Source: Akkermansiaceae bacterium
GTDB lineage: Bacteria > Verrucomicrobiota > Verrucomicrobiia > Verrucomicrobiales > Akkermansiaceae
NCBI GenBank assembly: GCA_023301645.1
Contig: JALZUH010000152.1
Coordinates: forward strand, 1-17,609
Reading direction: 5' to 3'
Length of the DNA: 17,609 nt
Positions 1-7,337 of the stretch are shown piece after piece (position 1 is the stretch's first letter; every line of letters starts with the position of its first letter). The position numbers and the translations under genes are program-made. A model generated the notes under the pieces. That model saw only the letters and a list, made by a program, of their open reading frames with translations, was not told the DNA's origin and ran no database searches.

Positions 1-8
1 GTGCTGAA

Positions 9-80
9 GCGTTAGCTTGAGGTGGATTGATCAAGGATTGATCGAGCTGAAAAGAGCAGTGCGCGTCAGGAAGCTAGCGC
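9..80. repeat. Nested inverted repeat, possible 3' part of a structured RNA
   Basis: GCGTTAGCTT (9-18) pairs with AAGCTAGCGC (71-80) over ten positions with one G-U pair. Inside it, GATCAA (29-34) pairs perfectly with TTGATC (38-43) across a 3-nt loop. Outside it, GTGCT (1-5) could pair with AGCAC (88-92), which is also part of the 5' arm of the terminator hairpin that follows. All three plus-strand frames stop by position 20, so this is not coding beyond the last residues of a gene that might end at the window edge. It could be the end of a small RNA or a 3' UTR of an upstream gene. I do not recognise a known RNA family. Confidence 0.25.
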
Positions 81-85
81 ATAAG

Positions 86-121
86 AAGCACCCTAAGGTA
101 TAGTTACCTAGGATGCTTTTT
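86..121. terminator. Rho-independent terminator hairpin downstream of secA
   Basis: The arm 86-100 pairs with 105-118 around a 4-nt loop (TAGT), with one C/A mismatch and one bulged A, giving about 13 base pairs. It is followed on the plus strand by five Ts (117-121). It therefore best terminates a plus-strand transcript entering from the left of the window. On the minus strand it begins 22 nt after the secA stop and is followed by TTCTT, so weak bidirectional use at the end of secA is plausible. Confidence 0.7.
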
Positions 122-142
122 GAAGGGTTTAGTTAGAGTATG

Positions 143-3100
143 TTACTCTTTACCGCAGCATTTTTTGAACTTTTTGCCAGATCCACATGGGCAATCGTCA
201 TTGCGGTTCATCTTTATGGTGGGACGGCGCTTGGGTAGGTTGATTTTGACCTTCTTGCCGTCAGTTGTTGGCGACATTGATAGGTTACTGGTGTTTCCAG
301 TTTGTGCCACATTCTGTGGTGGAATGCCGCCATTGCCTGTATTGCCACCTTGAGTATTTGCATCACTGCTGAGGTGCTGTGGGAGATCACGCATGAAGTT
401 CTCAAACTGGTCTACGTTGGTCGTTGATCGGAAGAGGTTACTTAGTGTTTCCGTCTCGATACTAGCCATGAGTGTTTCGAAGAGCGAGTATGCTTCGTTT
501 TTATACTCTACGAGAGGGTCTTTCTGCCCTTGTGCGCGGAGATGAACGCCTTCGCGCAGTGCGTCCATGTTGTAGAGGTGTTCTTGCCATAGCTTATCAA
601 TACCGGTGAGGATGATGTGGCGCTCTAGCATGTCGAGTAGCTCAGGCTGCTCGTGTGACATCTTAAGTTCGTAGGCTTGCTTGACCTTGTCGACGAGGAA
701 CTGAGCATTACCCTCAGCATCACGATCGTGGAAGCCACTCTCGTCGAGTGAGAGCTGGACTGGGAAGGTGGTGTTGACCCAGCTGAGTAGCTCGGCGTAG
801 TCGGGTGAGTCGTTGTCGCGTCCCTTGAGGTAGCCGTCTACTTCTTCTGGGATGGCTCGCTCGATGACTTCGTAGACAAGTTCACGTGGGTTTTCAGAGC
901 GGATGATTTCATTACGGTAGCCGTAGACTACTTCACGCTGCTTATTCATCACGTCGTCGAAGTCGAGAACGCGCTTACGGTGTGTGTAGTTTCGCTGCTC
1001 TACACGCTTCTGAGCGGTTTCTACAGAGCGGTTGAGCCATTTGTGCTCGAGTGCTTCTCCTTCTTCGAGTCCGAAGCGCTCCATCATGTTCGTCATGCGG
1101 TCTGCTGCGGCGAAGTTGCGCATGAGGTCATCTTCAAAGGAGATGAAGAACTGGCTCATGCCCGGGTCACCCTGTCGAGAACAGCGTCCTCGAAGCTGGC
1201 GATCGACTCGGCGTGATTCGTAGCGCTCGGTGGCGATGACGAAGAGTCCTCCTGCTTCTGCTACACCTTCACCTAGCTTAATGTCGGTGCCTCGTCCAGC
1301 CATGTTGGTGGAGACGGTGACAGAGCCTTTTTGTCCTGCATTGGTGACGATTTCTGCCTCTTGGCGGTGATACTTAGCATTGAGGATGTTGCATGGCACT
1401 TTGGCTCTTTTGAGCATTTTGCCAAGTAGCTCTGAGGCGTCGACTGATGCTGTTCCTACGAGGACAGGCTGGCCGCGCTCGTGGGCTTCTTTGATTTTTT
1501 CGACTACCGCATTGTATTTCTCGCGTCGTGTTTTGAATACCTGATCATTGTGATCGATACGGATGTTTGGCACGTTGGTCGGGATCGGAAGCACGTCTAG
1601 CTTGTAAATATCATGGAATTCAGCAGCTTCGGTTTCTGCGGTTCCTGTCATTCCACCTAGCTTTTCATAAAGGCGGAAGTAGTTCTGGATAGTGATCGTG
1701 GCGTAAGTTTGGGTCTCCTCTTCGACGTGGACACCTTCCTTTGCTTCGACGGCCTGGTGCAGGCCATCTGACCAGCGACGCCCTGGCATTTCACGTCCAG
1801 TGTTATCGTCAACGATGACGACCTTGTTTTCTGCGATGACGTATTGCACGTCTTTTTCGTAGAGGCAGTAGGCTTTGAGTAGCTGCGAGATGGAGTGCAT
1901 CTTCTCACCCTGTGTGTCGAGGCGGGACTGGAGCTCGTTCTTCTTAGCTGAGCGATCTTGGTCTGACATATTGAGGTCAGCGTCGATTTCGGCGTAGGCG
2001 GTGCCTAGGTCGGGAAGGACAAATGCCTCTGAGTCATTAGGTGAGAGGTATTCGCGGCCTAGCTCCATGAGGTCGGCGTCGTGTGCCTTTTCGTCGATGG
2101 TGTAGAAGAGCTCTTCTTTGATCTCGTAGAGGTCACGCTTCTGCGCATCCTGATACATCGAGAGTTCAGTTTTCTCGATCAGACGGCGGGTGTCTGGCTC
2201 TTCCATGAATCGCGCGAGTTGGCGATTACGTGGGTTGCCCATTTTGATTTTGAAAATTGCGCGTCCAGCGGCGACTTCGTCTTTGGCTGCGAGAGCTTTC
2301 TTCGCTTCTTCAGCGAGGTCATTGCAGAGAGTGTTCTGTTTTTTGACGAGCTGCTCAATGAGCGGGCGGTAGCGATCATACTGCTCGGTATTGGAGACCG
2401 TGGATGGGCCAGAAATGATGAGTGGAGTTCTTGCTTCGTCGATGAGGATAGAGTCGACTTCGTCAATAATGGCGAAGTAGTGACCTCTCTGCACCTGCTC
2501 CTCCTGTGAGGATGACATGCCATTGTCACGTAGGTAGTCGAAGCCGAATTCTGCATTGGTGCCGTAGGTGATGTCGTTCTGATACTGCTCACGGCGGTGC
2601 TGTGGTGGCTGCTGACTCTGGATCACTCCGATGCTGAGTCCTAGGAACTTGAAGACGGCTCCCATCCACTCTGAGTCACGTCGAGCAAGGTAGTCATTGA
2701 CGGTGACAACGTGCACGCCGAGTCCAGTGAGGGCATTGAGGAAGGTTGGTAGTGTGGCGACGAGGGTTTTTCCCTCACCGGTCTGCATCTCTGCAATCAT
2801 ACCGCGGTGGAGGGCGATTCCTCCGATAAGCTGAACATCGAAGTGAACCATTTGCCACTGCATGGGCTGGTCACATACTTGAACGGTCTGGCCACAGAGG
2901 CGGCGGGCAGCGCTTTTGACTGCGGCAAATGCCTCTGGCATGATTTGGTCTAGATACTTAGCACGTGATCCTTCGAAGTGGTTTTCTTCAGCAGCTCGGA
3001 AGGCTGCTTTGGCGTGCTCAATGCTTTCGATGTCAGCTTTAGCCTCAGGAAATGTTGGGAATTCTTCACGTAGTGCGTCGAGACGCAGGTTAAGTGCGTC

Positions 3101-3340
3101 AGTGGTGGCATTGAGCTCTTCGGCTTCCATGATTTCCATCTGGCGCACTGTGGGTGTTTCCAGTGGTAGGTAGCGGTGAAGGTATGTTTGCCAAGTGCTG
3201 ACTCGCTGGCGCAGGGCTTCGTCAGAATCTTTCTGATAAGATTCTTCGATAGCGTTGATTTTGGCAACGACGGGGGCGAGGCGTTTCACCTCACGTTGAT
3301 TTTTATTACCAACGATTTTTTGCAGAGTCCATTTAAGCAT
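143..3340 (-). CDS. secA: Preprotein translocase ATPase SecA
   Basis: SecA is the cytoplasmic ATPase that binds SecYEG and drives unfolded secretory proteins across the inner membrane. Visible features are Walker A MQTGEGKT at residues 185-192, the DEVD box at 293-296, the GRRWSDGLHQAVEAKEG block near 520-536, and NMAGRGTDI followed by RGRCSRQGDPG in the second motor domain. The C-terminal zinc SEC-C motif has C1050, C1052, C1061 and C1062. At 1065 residues it is longer than the roughly 900-residue E. coli protein. About 80 extra residues lie at ~50-130, before Walker A, and there is a second large, charged insertion at ~335-480 within or near the preprotein cross-linking domain. Similar enlargements are known in Bacteroidota and Chlamydiae SecA, and the Cys in RGRC also occurs in chlamydial SecA. 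No Shine-Dalgarno precedes the ATG, but the N-terminus (MLKWTLQKIVGNKNQREVKR) aligns with the family. It follows the regulator gene by 78 bp on the same strand. The three exported sulfatases and the secreted protein nearby are plausible clients. Confidence 0.98.
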   Translation of the reverse strand: MLKWTLQKIVGNKNQREVKRLAPVVAKINAIEESYQKDSDEALRQRVSTWQTYLHRYLPLETPTVRQMEIMEAEELNATTDALNLRLDALREEFPTFPEAKADIESIEHAKAAFRAAEENHFEGSRAKYLDQIMPEAFAAVKSAARRLCGQTVQVCDQPMQWQMVHFDVQLIGGIALHRGMIAEMQTGEGKTLVATLPTFLNALTGLGVHVVTVNDYLARRDSEWMGAVFKFLGLSIGVIQSQQPPQHRREQYQNDITYGTNAEFGFDYLRDNGMSSSQEEQVQRGHYFAIIDEVDSILIDEARTPLIISGPSTVSNTEQYDRYRPLIEQLVKKQNTLCNDLAEEAKKALAAKDEVAAGRAIFKIKMGNPRNRQLARFMEEPDTRRLIEKTELSMYQDAQKRDLYEIKEELFYTIDEKAHDADLMELGREYLSPNDSEAFVLPDLGTAYAEIDADLNMSDQDRSAKKNELQSRLDTQGEKMHSISQLLKAYCLYEKDVQYVIAENKVVIVDDNTGREMPGRRWSDGLHQAVEAKEGVHVEEETQTYATITIQNYFRLYEKLGGMTGTAETEAAEFHDIYKLDVLPIPTNVPNIRIDHNDQVFKTRREKYNAVVEKIKEAHERGQPVLVGTASVDASELLGKMLKRAKVPCNILNAKYHRQEAEIVTNAGQKGSVTVSTNMAGRGTDIKLGEGVAEAGGLFVIATERYESRRVDRQLRGRCSRQGDPGMSQFFISFEDDLMRNFAAADRMTNMMERFGLEEGEALEHKWLNRSVETAQKRVEQRNYTHRKRVLDFDDVMNKQREVVYGYRNEIIRSENPRELVYEVIERAIPEEVDGYLKGRDNDSPDYAELLSWVNTTFPVQLSLDESGFHDRDAEGNAQFLVDKVKQAYELKMSHEQPELLDMLERHIILTGIDKLWQEHLYNMDALREGVHLRAQGQKDPLVEYKNEAYSLFETLMASIETETLSNLFRSTTNVDQFENFMRDLPQHLSSDANTQGGNTGNGGIPPQNVAQTGNTSNLSMSPTTDGKKVKINLPKRRPTIKMNRNDDCPCGSGKKFKKCCGKE

Positions 3341-3418
3341 TGTAAAGATTGCGCGGGATTTCAGAAGCGCGATGAGTTCAATACACTTGCTTTATCCCCA
3401 TGGCAAGGGATTAGGCAG

Positions 3419-3862
3419 CTAAAGCGCTGAATTGTCTTTGATGGCACTGAGGGTGGCTGGATTCTCAGTGAGGTGAGCTGCTACAGCGCGGATGGCTTCT
3501 AGGCTGGCTCTGGATACATGATGCTCCATGCCTTCGACGTCACGGTAGATGGTGTCCTTGTCGATGTCGAAGAGTTCGAGGAAGGTGGTAAGGGTGCGGT
3601 GCCTGTCGATAATGGCGCGGGCAATGCTTTGGCCTTGGTCGGTGAGGGTGGTGCCACGGTATTTGATGTGCTTGACGAGGCCTTCTTCGTTAAGCTTTTT
3701 GAGCATGTTGGTGACGCTGGCCTGCGATATTTCGAGTTTTTTTGAAATGTCGATGGGGCGGGCGTAGCCGTTTTCTTCGATGAGATGGTGTATTTGCTCA
3801 AGATAGTCATCACGAGCTGCTGAGCCGCTGGTGCGGTGGCGCGTGCTCTTGTTTTGACTCAT
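3419..3862 (-). CDS. mntR: DtxR/MntR-family metal-dependent transcriptional regulator
   Basis: This is a 147-residue cytoplasmic repressor of the DtxR family, closest in layout to the two-domain manganese sensor MntR and lacking the SH3-like third domain of DtxR/IdeR. A winged helix spans ~18-75, with the recognition region around ISQASVTNMLKKL (45-57). The dimerisation/metal domain follows and contains RHRTL and DVEGMEHHVS. By alignment from memory with B. subtilis MntR (D8, E11, H77, E99, E102, H103), the metal ligands are D19, E22, H88, E110, E113 and H114, so all six appear present. The N-terminal 17 residues are an extra basic tail. No metal transporter lies in the window, so its targets are unknown. 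It sits between the secreted protein gene (62 bp) and secA (78 bp), all on the minus strand, and may be co-transcribed with them. Manganese rather than iron specificity is inferred, not shown. Confidence 0.9.
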   Translation of the reverse strand: MSQNKSTRHRTSGSAARDDYLEQIHHLIEENGYARPIDISKKLEISQASVTNMLKKLNEEGLVKHIKYRGTTLTDQGQSIARAIIDRHRTLTTFLELFDIDKDTIYRDVEGMEHHVSRASLEAIRAVAAHLTENPATLSAIKDNSAL

Positions 3863-3924
3863 GGGCGTAAAGTTAAGAATACGGCGCGAAGAAGCAAGAG
3901 AATTGATTGCTTATGATTTCATTG

Positions 3925-4695
3925 TTACTCATCGGCTGATGATTCGATGACGGTGTGAGGGCGGTAGATATCTCTGTTGGAGGCTTGGAATTCGGCCTTG
4001 AGGCGGACGTTGAAGCCAGAGAGGTCGACTATTTCCCAGTGGGTGAATTGCCACGCGCCTTGATTACCATCATGACTGATGCCGATGAGTAGGTGGGTGG
4101 CATGGTGGTGTATTTTATGGGTGTGCTTTCTGGGTTCGTAATAAAAGGTGCGCAGTGAGGAGGCTCGTGATTTTTGCTCGAAGAGCTTGGGGTCGAGGTA
4201 GAAGTGGGTTTGCTTTTGCTGATGGTCGGTGTGGATGATGAGTAGGTCAGGGTAGCCAGAGCGTTGTTGGTTTCCTTGTGCATTACGCGGGATGGAGCAG
4301 GTGATGTTTGGCTGTAGATTGAGCTGTTTTAGAAAGTGGTTTTCGAAAATTCTCGATGCTTCATTGATGCGGCGCAGCTCTCGGACGGGCGAGCCTGGGC
4401 TGCTGAGCTCGTTAGTGGCGCTGACTGCGGCTAGTCTGATGGCGGTGATGGTGGCTTGGTGTGCGGGGTTTTCTTTTTGGAATGGTATGACTTGCTTTCC
4501 TGTGGCGGCTGAGACGACCTCTGAGAAGGGGAAGCTACGTGTGCCGAGGTTTTGTGCGAGTAGGTGGGTGATGAGCTCTTGCGTAGAGATTTGGGGGGGC
4601 TTTGGCGAAGTTTCTTGTGCTGATAGAGCGCTGGTGAGGAGGGCTATTAGAGAGAGCGTGAGGAGGTTCTTGTGAGGGTGGTAGCCAGTGTTCAT
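3925..4695 (-). CDS. Secreted protein of unknown function with PD-(D/E)XK-like residues
   Basis: I do not recognise this as a named family. The frame is open from an ATG at 4746 (273 residues), but the ATG at 4695 gives a typical signal peptide: basic residues (HPHK), a hydrophobic run (NLLTLSLIALLTSA) and a likely cut after SALSA, so 256 residues are preferred. Counting from that start, an acidic helix (RINEASRIFENHF, E112 and E118) is followed by GYPDLLIIH (P149-D150) and, about 18 residues later, HFYLDPKLF (D168-x-K170). A hydrophobic strand HLLIGISHD comes next. This order of helix Glu, PD, then D-x-K at the end of a hydrophobic strand resembles the PD-(D/E)XK nuclease core, but the resemblance is by eye only. 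It has no transmembrane segment beyond the signal. It is the first gene before mntR and secA on this strand and is divergent from sulfatase 1. Confidence 0.75.
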   Translation of the reverse strand: MNTGYHPHKNLLTLSLIALLTSALSAQETSPKPPQISTQELITHLLAQNLGTRSFPFSEVVSAATGKQVIPFQKENPAHQATITAIRLAAVSATNELSSPGSPVRELRRINEASRIFENHFLKQLNLQPNITCSIPRNAQGNQQRSGYPDLLIIHTDHQQKQTHFYLDPKLFEQKSRASSLRTFYYEPRKHTHKIHHHATHLLIGISHDGNQGAWQFTHWEIVDLSGFNVRLKAEFQASNRDIYRPHTVIESSADE

Positions 4696-4808
4696 AAAGG
4701 TGAGGAAGTGGGTGGGAGAGTTTGTTAGTATAGAGTATGTAAACATTATGGAAAGAGGATTTGAGGTTTGACCGACTAGGGGATTTGAGAAATAAGATGT
4801 ATATATTT

Positions 4809-6683
4809 ATGAAAGCAAATTACATTAAACCGATTTCATTATTGTTATCGTTGTCATCTTCTTTGGCACTTTATGCTGAGGACTTTAAGAAACCTAACGT
4901 GGTTATTGTTATTACCGATGACCAAGGTTATGGCGATTTTGGGTTTACGGGTAATCCTGCAATCAAGACGCCTCACATCGATAAGTTACGTGATGAGTCA
5001 GTGTTATTGGATAACTTTCATGTCGACCCGACCTGTGGTCCTACGCGTGCTGCGCTAATGACAGGTAGATATTCTAACCGCGTCGGCGTGTGGCATACGG
5101 TGCAGGGTCGTAATATGTTGCGCCAGCGCGAGGTGACTATTGCTAATGTGTTCGAAGGTAATGGCTATAAAACAGGACTATTTGGTAAGTGGCACTTAGG
5201 TGATAACTACCCATACCGCCCTGAGGATCGAGGCTTTGGTCACACTGTTTATCATGCGGCAGGTGGTGTGGGGCAGACTCCTGATTACTGGGGGAATGAC
5301 TATTTTGATGATACCTACTATGTGAATGGTAAGTTGGAGAGACTTGAGGGGTTCTGCACGGATGTTTGGTTTGATCAGGGTATTAAGTTTATCAAAGAGA
5401 ATAAAGATCAGCCGTTCTTTGCTTATATTTCAACAAATGCGCCGCATAGTCCTTTCTATTGTCCTGAGGAATACACGAAGCCATATGTCGGCGATCCTCG
5501 TGTTTCTGTGCCTGAGTTCTACGGTATGATCACCAATATTGATGATAATGTCGCAAAGCTTAACCGCGTTCTTGAGGAAGAGGGCTTAGCTGAGAATACC
5601 ATTCTTATCTACATGACAGATAATGGAACATCAGGTGGTCTTAAAGGTGGTCGTGGCTATGATGGTGGTATGCGTGGCGTGAAGGCGCAGCGCTGGGAAG
5701 GTGGTCACCGTGTGCCATTTATCATGCGCTGGCCTGCAGGTAAGATTGCTGCCGGTAAGTCGGTGAAAAACCTCACAGCTCATCTCGATGTCATGCCTAC
5801 CTTGATCGACTTCTGTAAGCTAGAGGCACCTAAGATCGACTTTGATGGCACGAGTCTCAGAAACCTCATTTATACCGATGGCGCAAGCTGGGAGCCGAGA
5901 ACGCTCGTTGTGGAGTCTCAGCGTATTCTTGATCCTGAAAAATGGCGTGAGAGTGCTGTGATGACTGATCAGTGGCGTCTAATCAATGGCGTTGAACTCT
6001 ATGACATTATCGCTGATCCTAGGCAGGAGAAGGATATTGCTACTCAGAATCAAGAGGTCGTTAGCACTCTTAGAGCGAGCTATGATGTGTTTTGGGATGA
6101 TGTTTCTAAAGATCAGAGTATTCTTAGTAATATAACTATCGGATCAGATGAAGCTCCTCTTGTAGTCCTTACCTCACATGACTGGTTGATTGATGTATTA
6201 CCACCGTGGAACCAAAAGCACATCAGAGGTGGAGATCCTATGATGGAAGGTCGCTGGGGTCTTGATGTCGTGACTGAGGGCGAATATGAATTTTCACTAC
6301 GCCGCTGGCCTGTAGAGCTTGATCGCGCTATCAATGATGCGGGCAAGGGTGAGAAGGCATTTAACTTTACCAAGGCCACTTTCGAAATGGGTGATGCCAA
6401 GCAGGAGATCGATATCGCTGAAGGTGCCAAGGAGGTGACATTCAAGGTAACACTTAAAAAGGGTGATGCCTATCTCATGCCACGCTTTATTGGTGGTGGA
6501 GTTACAGGCACACCTTACTATGTCTATGTGACTCACAAGCCTAAGGCAAATTGGCAGACACCAGAGGGTATGAATATCCCTCGCTATGACGCCAATTTTG
6601 GTAGAGTTCCTCCAGCAGCAAGTGTTAAGGCTGCGAATCTTACTAAGCCAGCTCACCTTTCTAAGGGGGCAAAGAAGAAGTAA
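4809..6683 (+). CDS. Secreted sulfatase with C-terminal accessory domain (CGPTR type)
   Basis: This is an S1-type formylglycine sulfatase that hydrolyses sulfate esters, probably on an exported or surface polysaccharide substrate. From the ATG at 4809, a signal peptide (MKANYIKPIS then LLLSLSSSLALYA) ends near residue 23. Metal ligands D37-D38 lie in TDDQGYGDFG. The formylglycine motif C76-G-P-T-R80 is followed by AALMTGR. FGKWHLGD contributes K127 and H129, and MTDNG supplies further metal ligands. The catalytic domain continues to about residue 450. The remaining ~170 residues, containing EGRWGLDVVTEGEYEFSLRRW, look like a separate beta-rich domain often attached to such sulfatases. The tail ends in KGAKKK. 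The frame is also open from a TTG at 4761 and an ATG at 4797, but the signal peptide favours 4809 or 4797. The motif has Thr where the commonest form has Ser. No sulfatase-maturing enzyme is in the window. Substrate cannot be told from sequence. Confidence 0.95.
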   Translation: MKANYIKPISLLLSLSSSLALYAEDFKKPNVVIVITDDQGYGDFGFTGNPAIKTPHIDKLRDESVLLDNFHVDPTCGPTRAALMTGRYSNRVGVWHTVQGRNMLRQREVTIANVFEGNGYKTGLFGKWHLGDNYPYRPEDRGFGHTVYHAAGGVGQTPDYWGNDYFDDTYYVNGKLERLEGFCTDVWFDQGIKFIKENKDQPFFAYISTNAPHSPFYCPEEYTKPYVGDPRVSVPEFYGMITNIDDNVAKLNRVLEEEGLAENTILIYMTDNGTSGGLKGGRGYDGGMRGVKAQRWEGGHRVPFIMRWPAGKIAAGKSVKNLTAHLDVMPTLIDFCKLEAPKIDFDGTSLRNLIYTDGASWEPRTLVVESQRILDPEKWRESAVMTDQWRLINGVELYDIIADPRQEKDIATQNQEVVSTLRASYDVFWDDVSKDQSILSNITIGSDEAPLVVLTSHDWLIDVLPPWNQKHIRGGDPMMEGRWGLDVVTEGEYEFSLRRWPVELDRAINDAGKGEKAFNFTKATFEMGDAKQEIDIAEGAKEVTFKVTLKKGDAYLMPRFIGGGVTGTPYYVYVTHKPKANWQTPEGMNIPRYDANFGRVPPAASVKAANLTKPAHLSKGAKKK

Positions 6684-6696
6684 TTCTTAAAATCTA

Positions 6697-7206
6697 ATGG
6701 AGCAGTCAGAAGGTATCATTATCAGGCTGACGAAGTTGACTGAGACCAGCTTCATTGTGCATTGGTGCACGATGGAGCATGGAATCATTAAGACCGTTGC
6801 TAAGGGGGCTCGTAGACCTAAGAGCCCCTTTGCCGGCAAGCTTGATTTATTTTACAGCGCAGAGTTTAGCTGGGTTCGGAGCTCTAAGAGTGAGCTGCAT
6901 GCACTACGTGAGGTTGTGGTGGGTGATTATCGTGATGGATTACGAAAAAAGTATGCCAATACATTGGCGGCAGCTTATTTCAGCGAGCTGCTCACACATG
7001 TAGCTGAACCTGAGTTTCCCATTCCTGAACTATATGACTTGCTGGCACGTGGGCTCGGATACTTGAACACTGAGGGGTCAGATCAAAAGGCGATTTTGCA
7101 TTATGAAAAAGAAATGGCTCGCCTGATGGGAGTCAGTTCAGAAAGGCTCAGTGCAAAGAGCTCCATTGAAAAGGCATTTGGGGCGCTTCCTCGGAATATA
7201 CTGTAG
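6697..7206 (+). CDS. recO: Short RecO-like DNA repair protein
   Basis: RecO loads RecA on SSB-coated single-stranded DNA and anneals strands in the RecFOR recombination pathway. The first ~80 residues match the RecO OB-fold: SEGIIIRLTKLTETSFIVHW, then KGARRPKSPFAG (36-47), then LHALREVVVGDYRDGL. A helical segment follows (AAAYFSELLTHVAEP, then ELYDLLARGLGYL, then ILHYEKEMARLMGV). The protein stops at 169 residues, whereas typical RecO has about 240 and carries a C-terminal zinc-finger region. None of those cysteines are present. The downstream sequence to 7337 has no further RecO coding in any frame, so this looks naturally short rather than frameshifted. It starts 13 bp after the sulfatase 1 stop and is probably read through from it, an unusual neighbour for a repair gene. 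No Shine-Dalgarno is visible. The family call is confident for the N-terminal domain; full RecO function is less certain. Confidence 0.85.
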   Translation: MEQSEGIIIRLTKLTETSFIVHWCTMEHGIIKTVAKGARRPKSPFAGKLDLFYSAEFSWVRSSKSELHALREVVVGDYRDGLRKKYANTLAAAYFSELLTHVAEPEFPIPELYDLLARGLGYLNTEGSDQKAILHYEKEMARLMGVSSERLSAKSSIEKAFGALPRNIL

Positions 7207-7275
7207 CGGATTTGCTAGGAACAGTGACTTGAAATTTCAGTATTCAGGGGGATTTATTCTCTGATTTTATGAAAG

Positions 7276-7298
7276 AATACATAGAGTGAGAATGTATT
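7276..7298. repeat. Perfect inverted repeat upstream of sulfatase 2
   Basis: AATACAT (7276-7282) is the exact reverse complement of ATGTATT (7292-7298), separated by 9 bases. It lies 40 bp before the sulfatase 2 start in the only sizeable gap (131 bp) of the plus-strand cluster. The same gap holds a 10-bp palindrome TGAAATTTCA (7230-7239). Either could be an operator for the sulfatase 2-3 pair or a leader hairpin. There is no T-run after the repeat, so it is not a terminator. Confidence 0.35.
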
Positions 7299-7324
7299 GT
7301 CATAACTAGCCTGCGTGTGCAACA

Positions 7325-7330
7325 GTGAGG
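7325..7330 (+). promoter_or_regulatory. Ribosome binding site of sulfatase 2
   Basis: GTGAGG ends 7 bases before the ATG at 7338. It is the only convincing Shine-Dalgarno-like sequence among the starts in this window, and it supports 7338 as the start. Confidence 0.5.
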
Positions 7331-7337
7331 CAAGCTT

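Noticed and set aside
2081..2592. Open frames of about 140 codons on both strands within secA
   Set aside because: They are out-of-frame shadows of the SecA coding sequence, with no start signal or recognisable domain.
3892..3912. AAGCAA/TTGCTT hairpin between the secreted protein gene and mntR
   Set aside because: It has only six pairs with a 9-base loop and no T-run in the transcribed direction, so it is not convincing as a terminator.
4696..4746. Upstream ATG extending the secreted unknown protein by 17 residues
   Set aside because: The ATG at 4695 gives a conventional signal peptide; the extension adds a second hydrophobic stretch with no ribosome binding site.
4761..4808. Upstream TTG start extending sulfatase 1 by 16 residues
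   Set aside because: The extension would place a charged segment before the signal peptide; the ATGs at 4797 and 4809 fit a secreted protein better.
6697..7337. recO as a frameshifted pseudogene
   Set aside because: The region after its stop has no zinc-finger or other RecO-like coding in any frame, and the existing frame is clean, so natural shortening is more likely.
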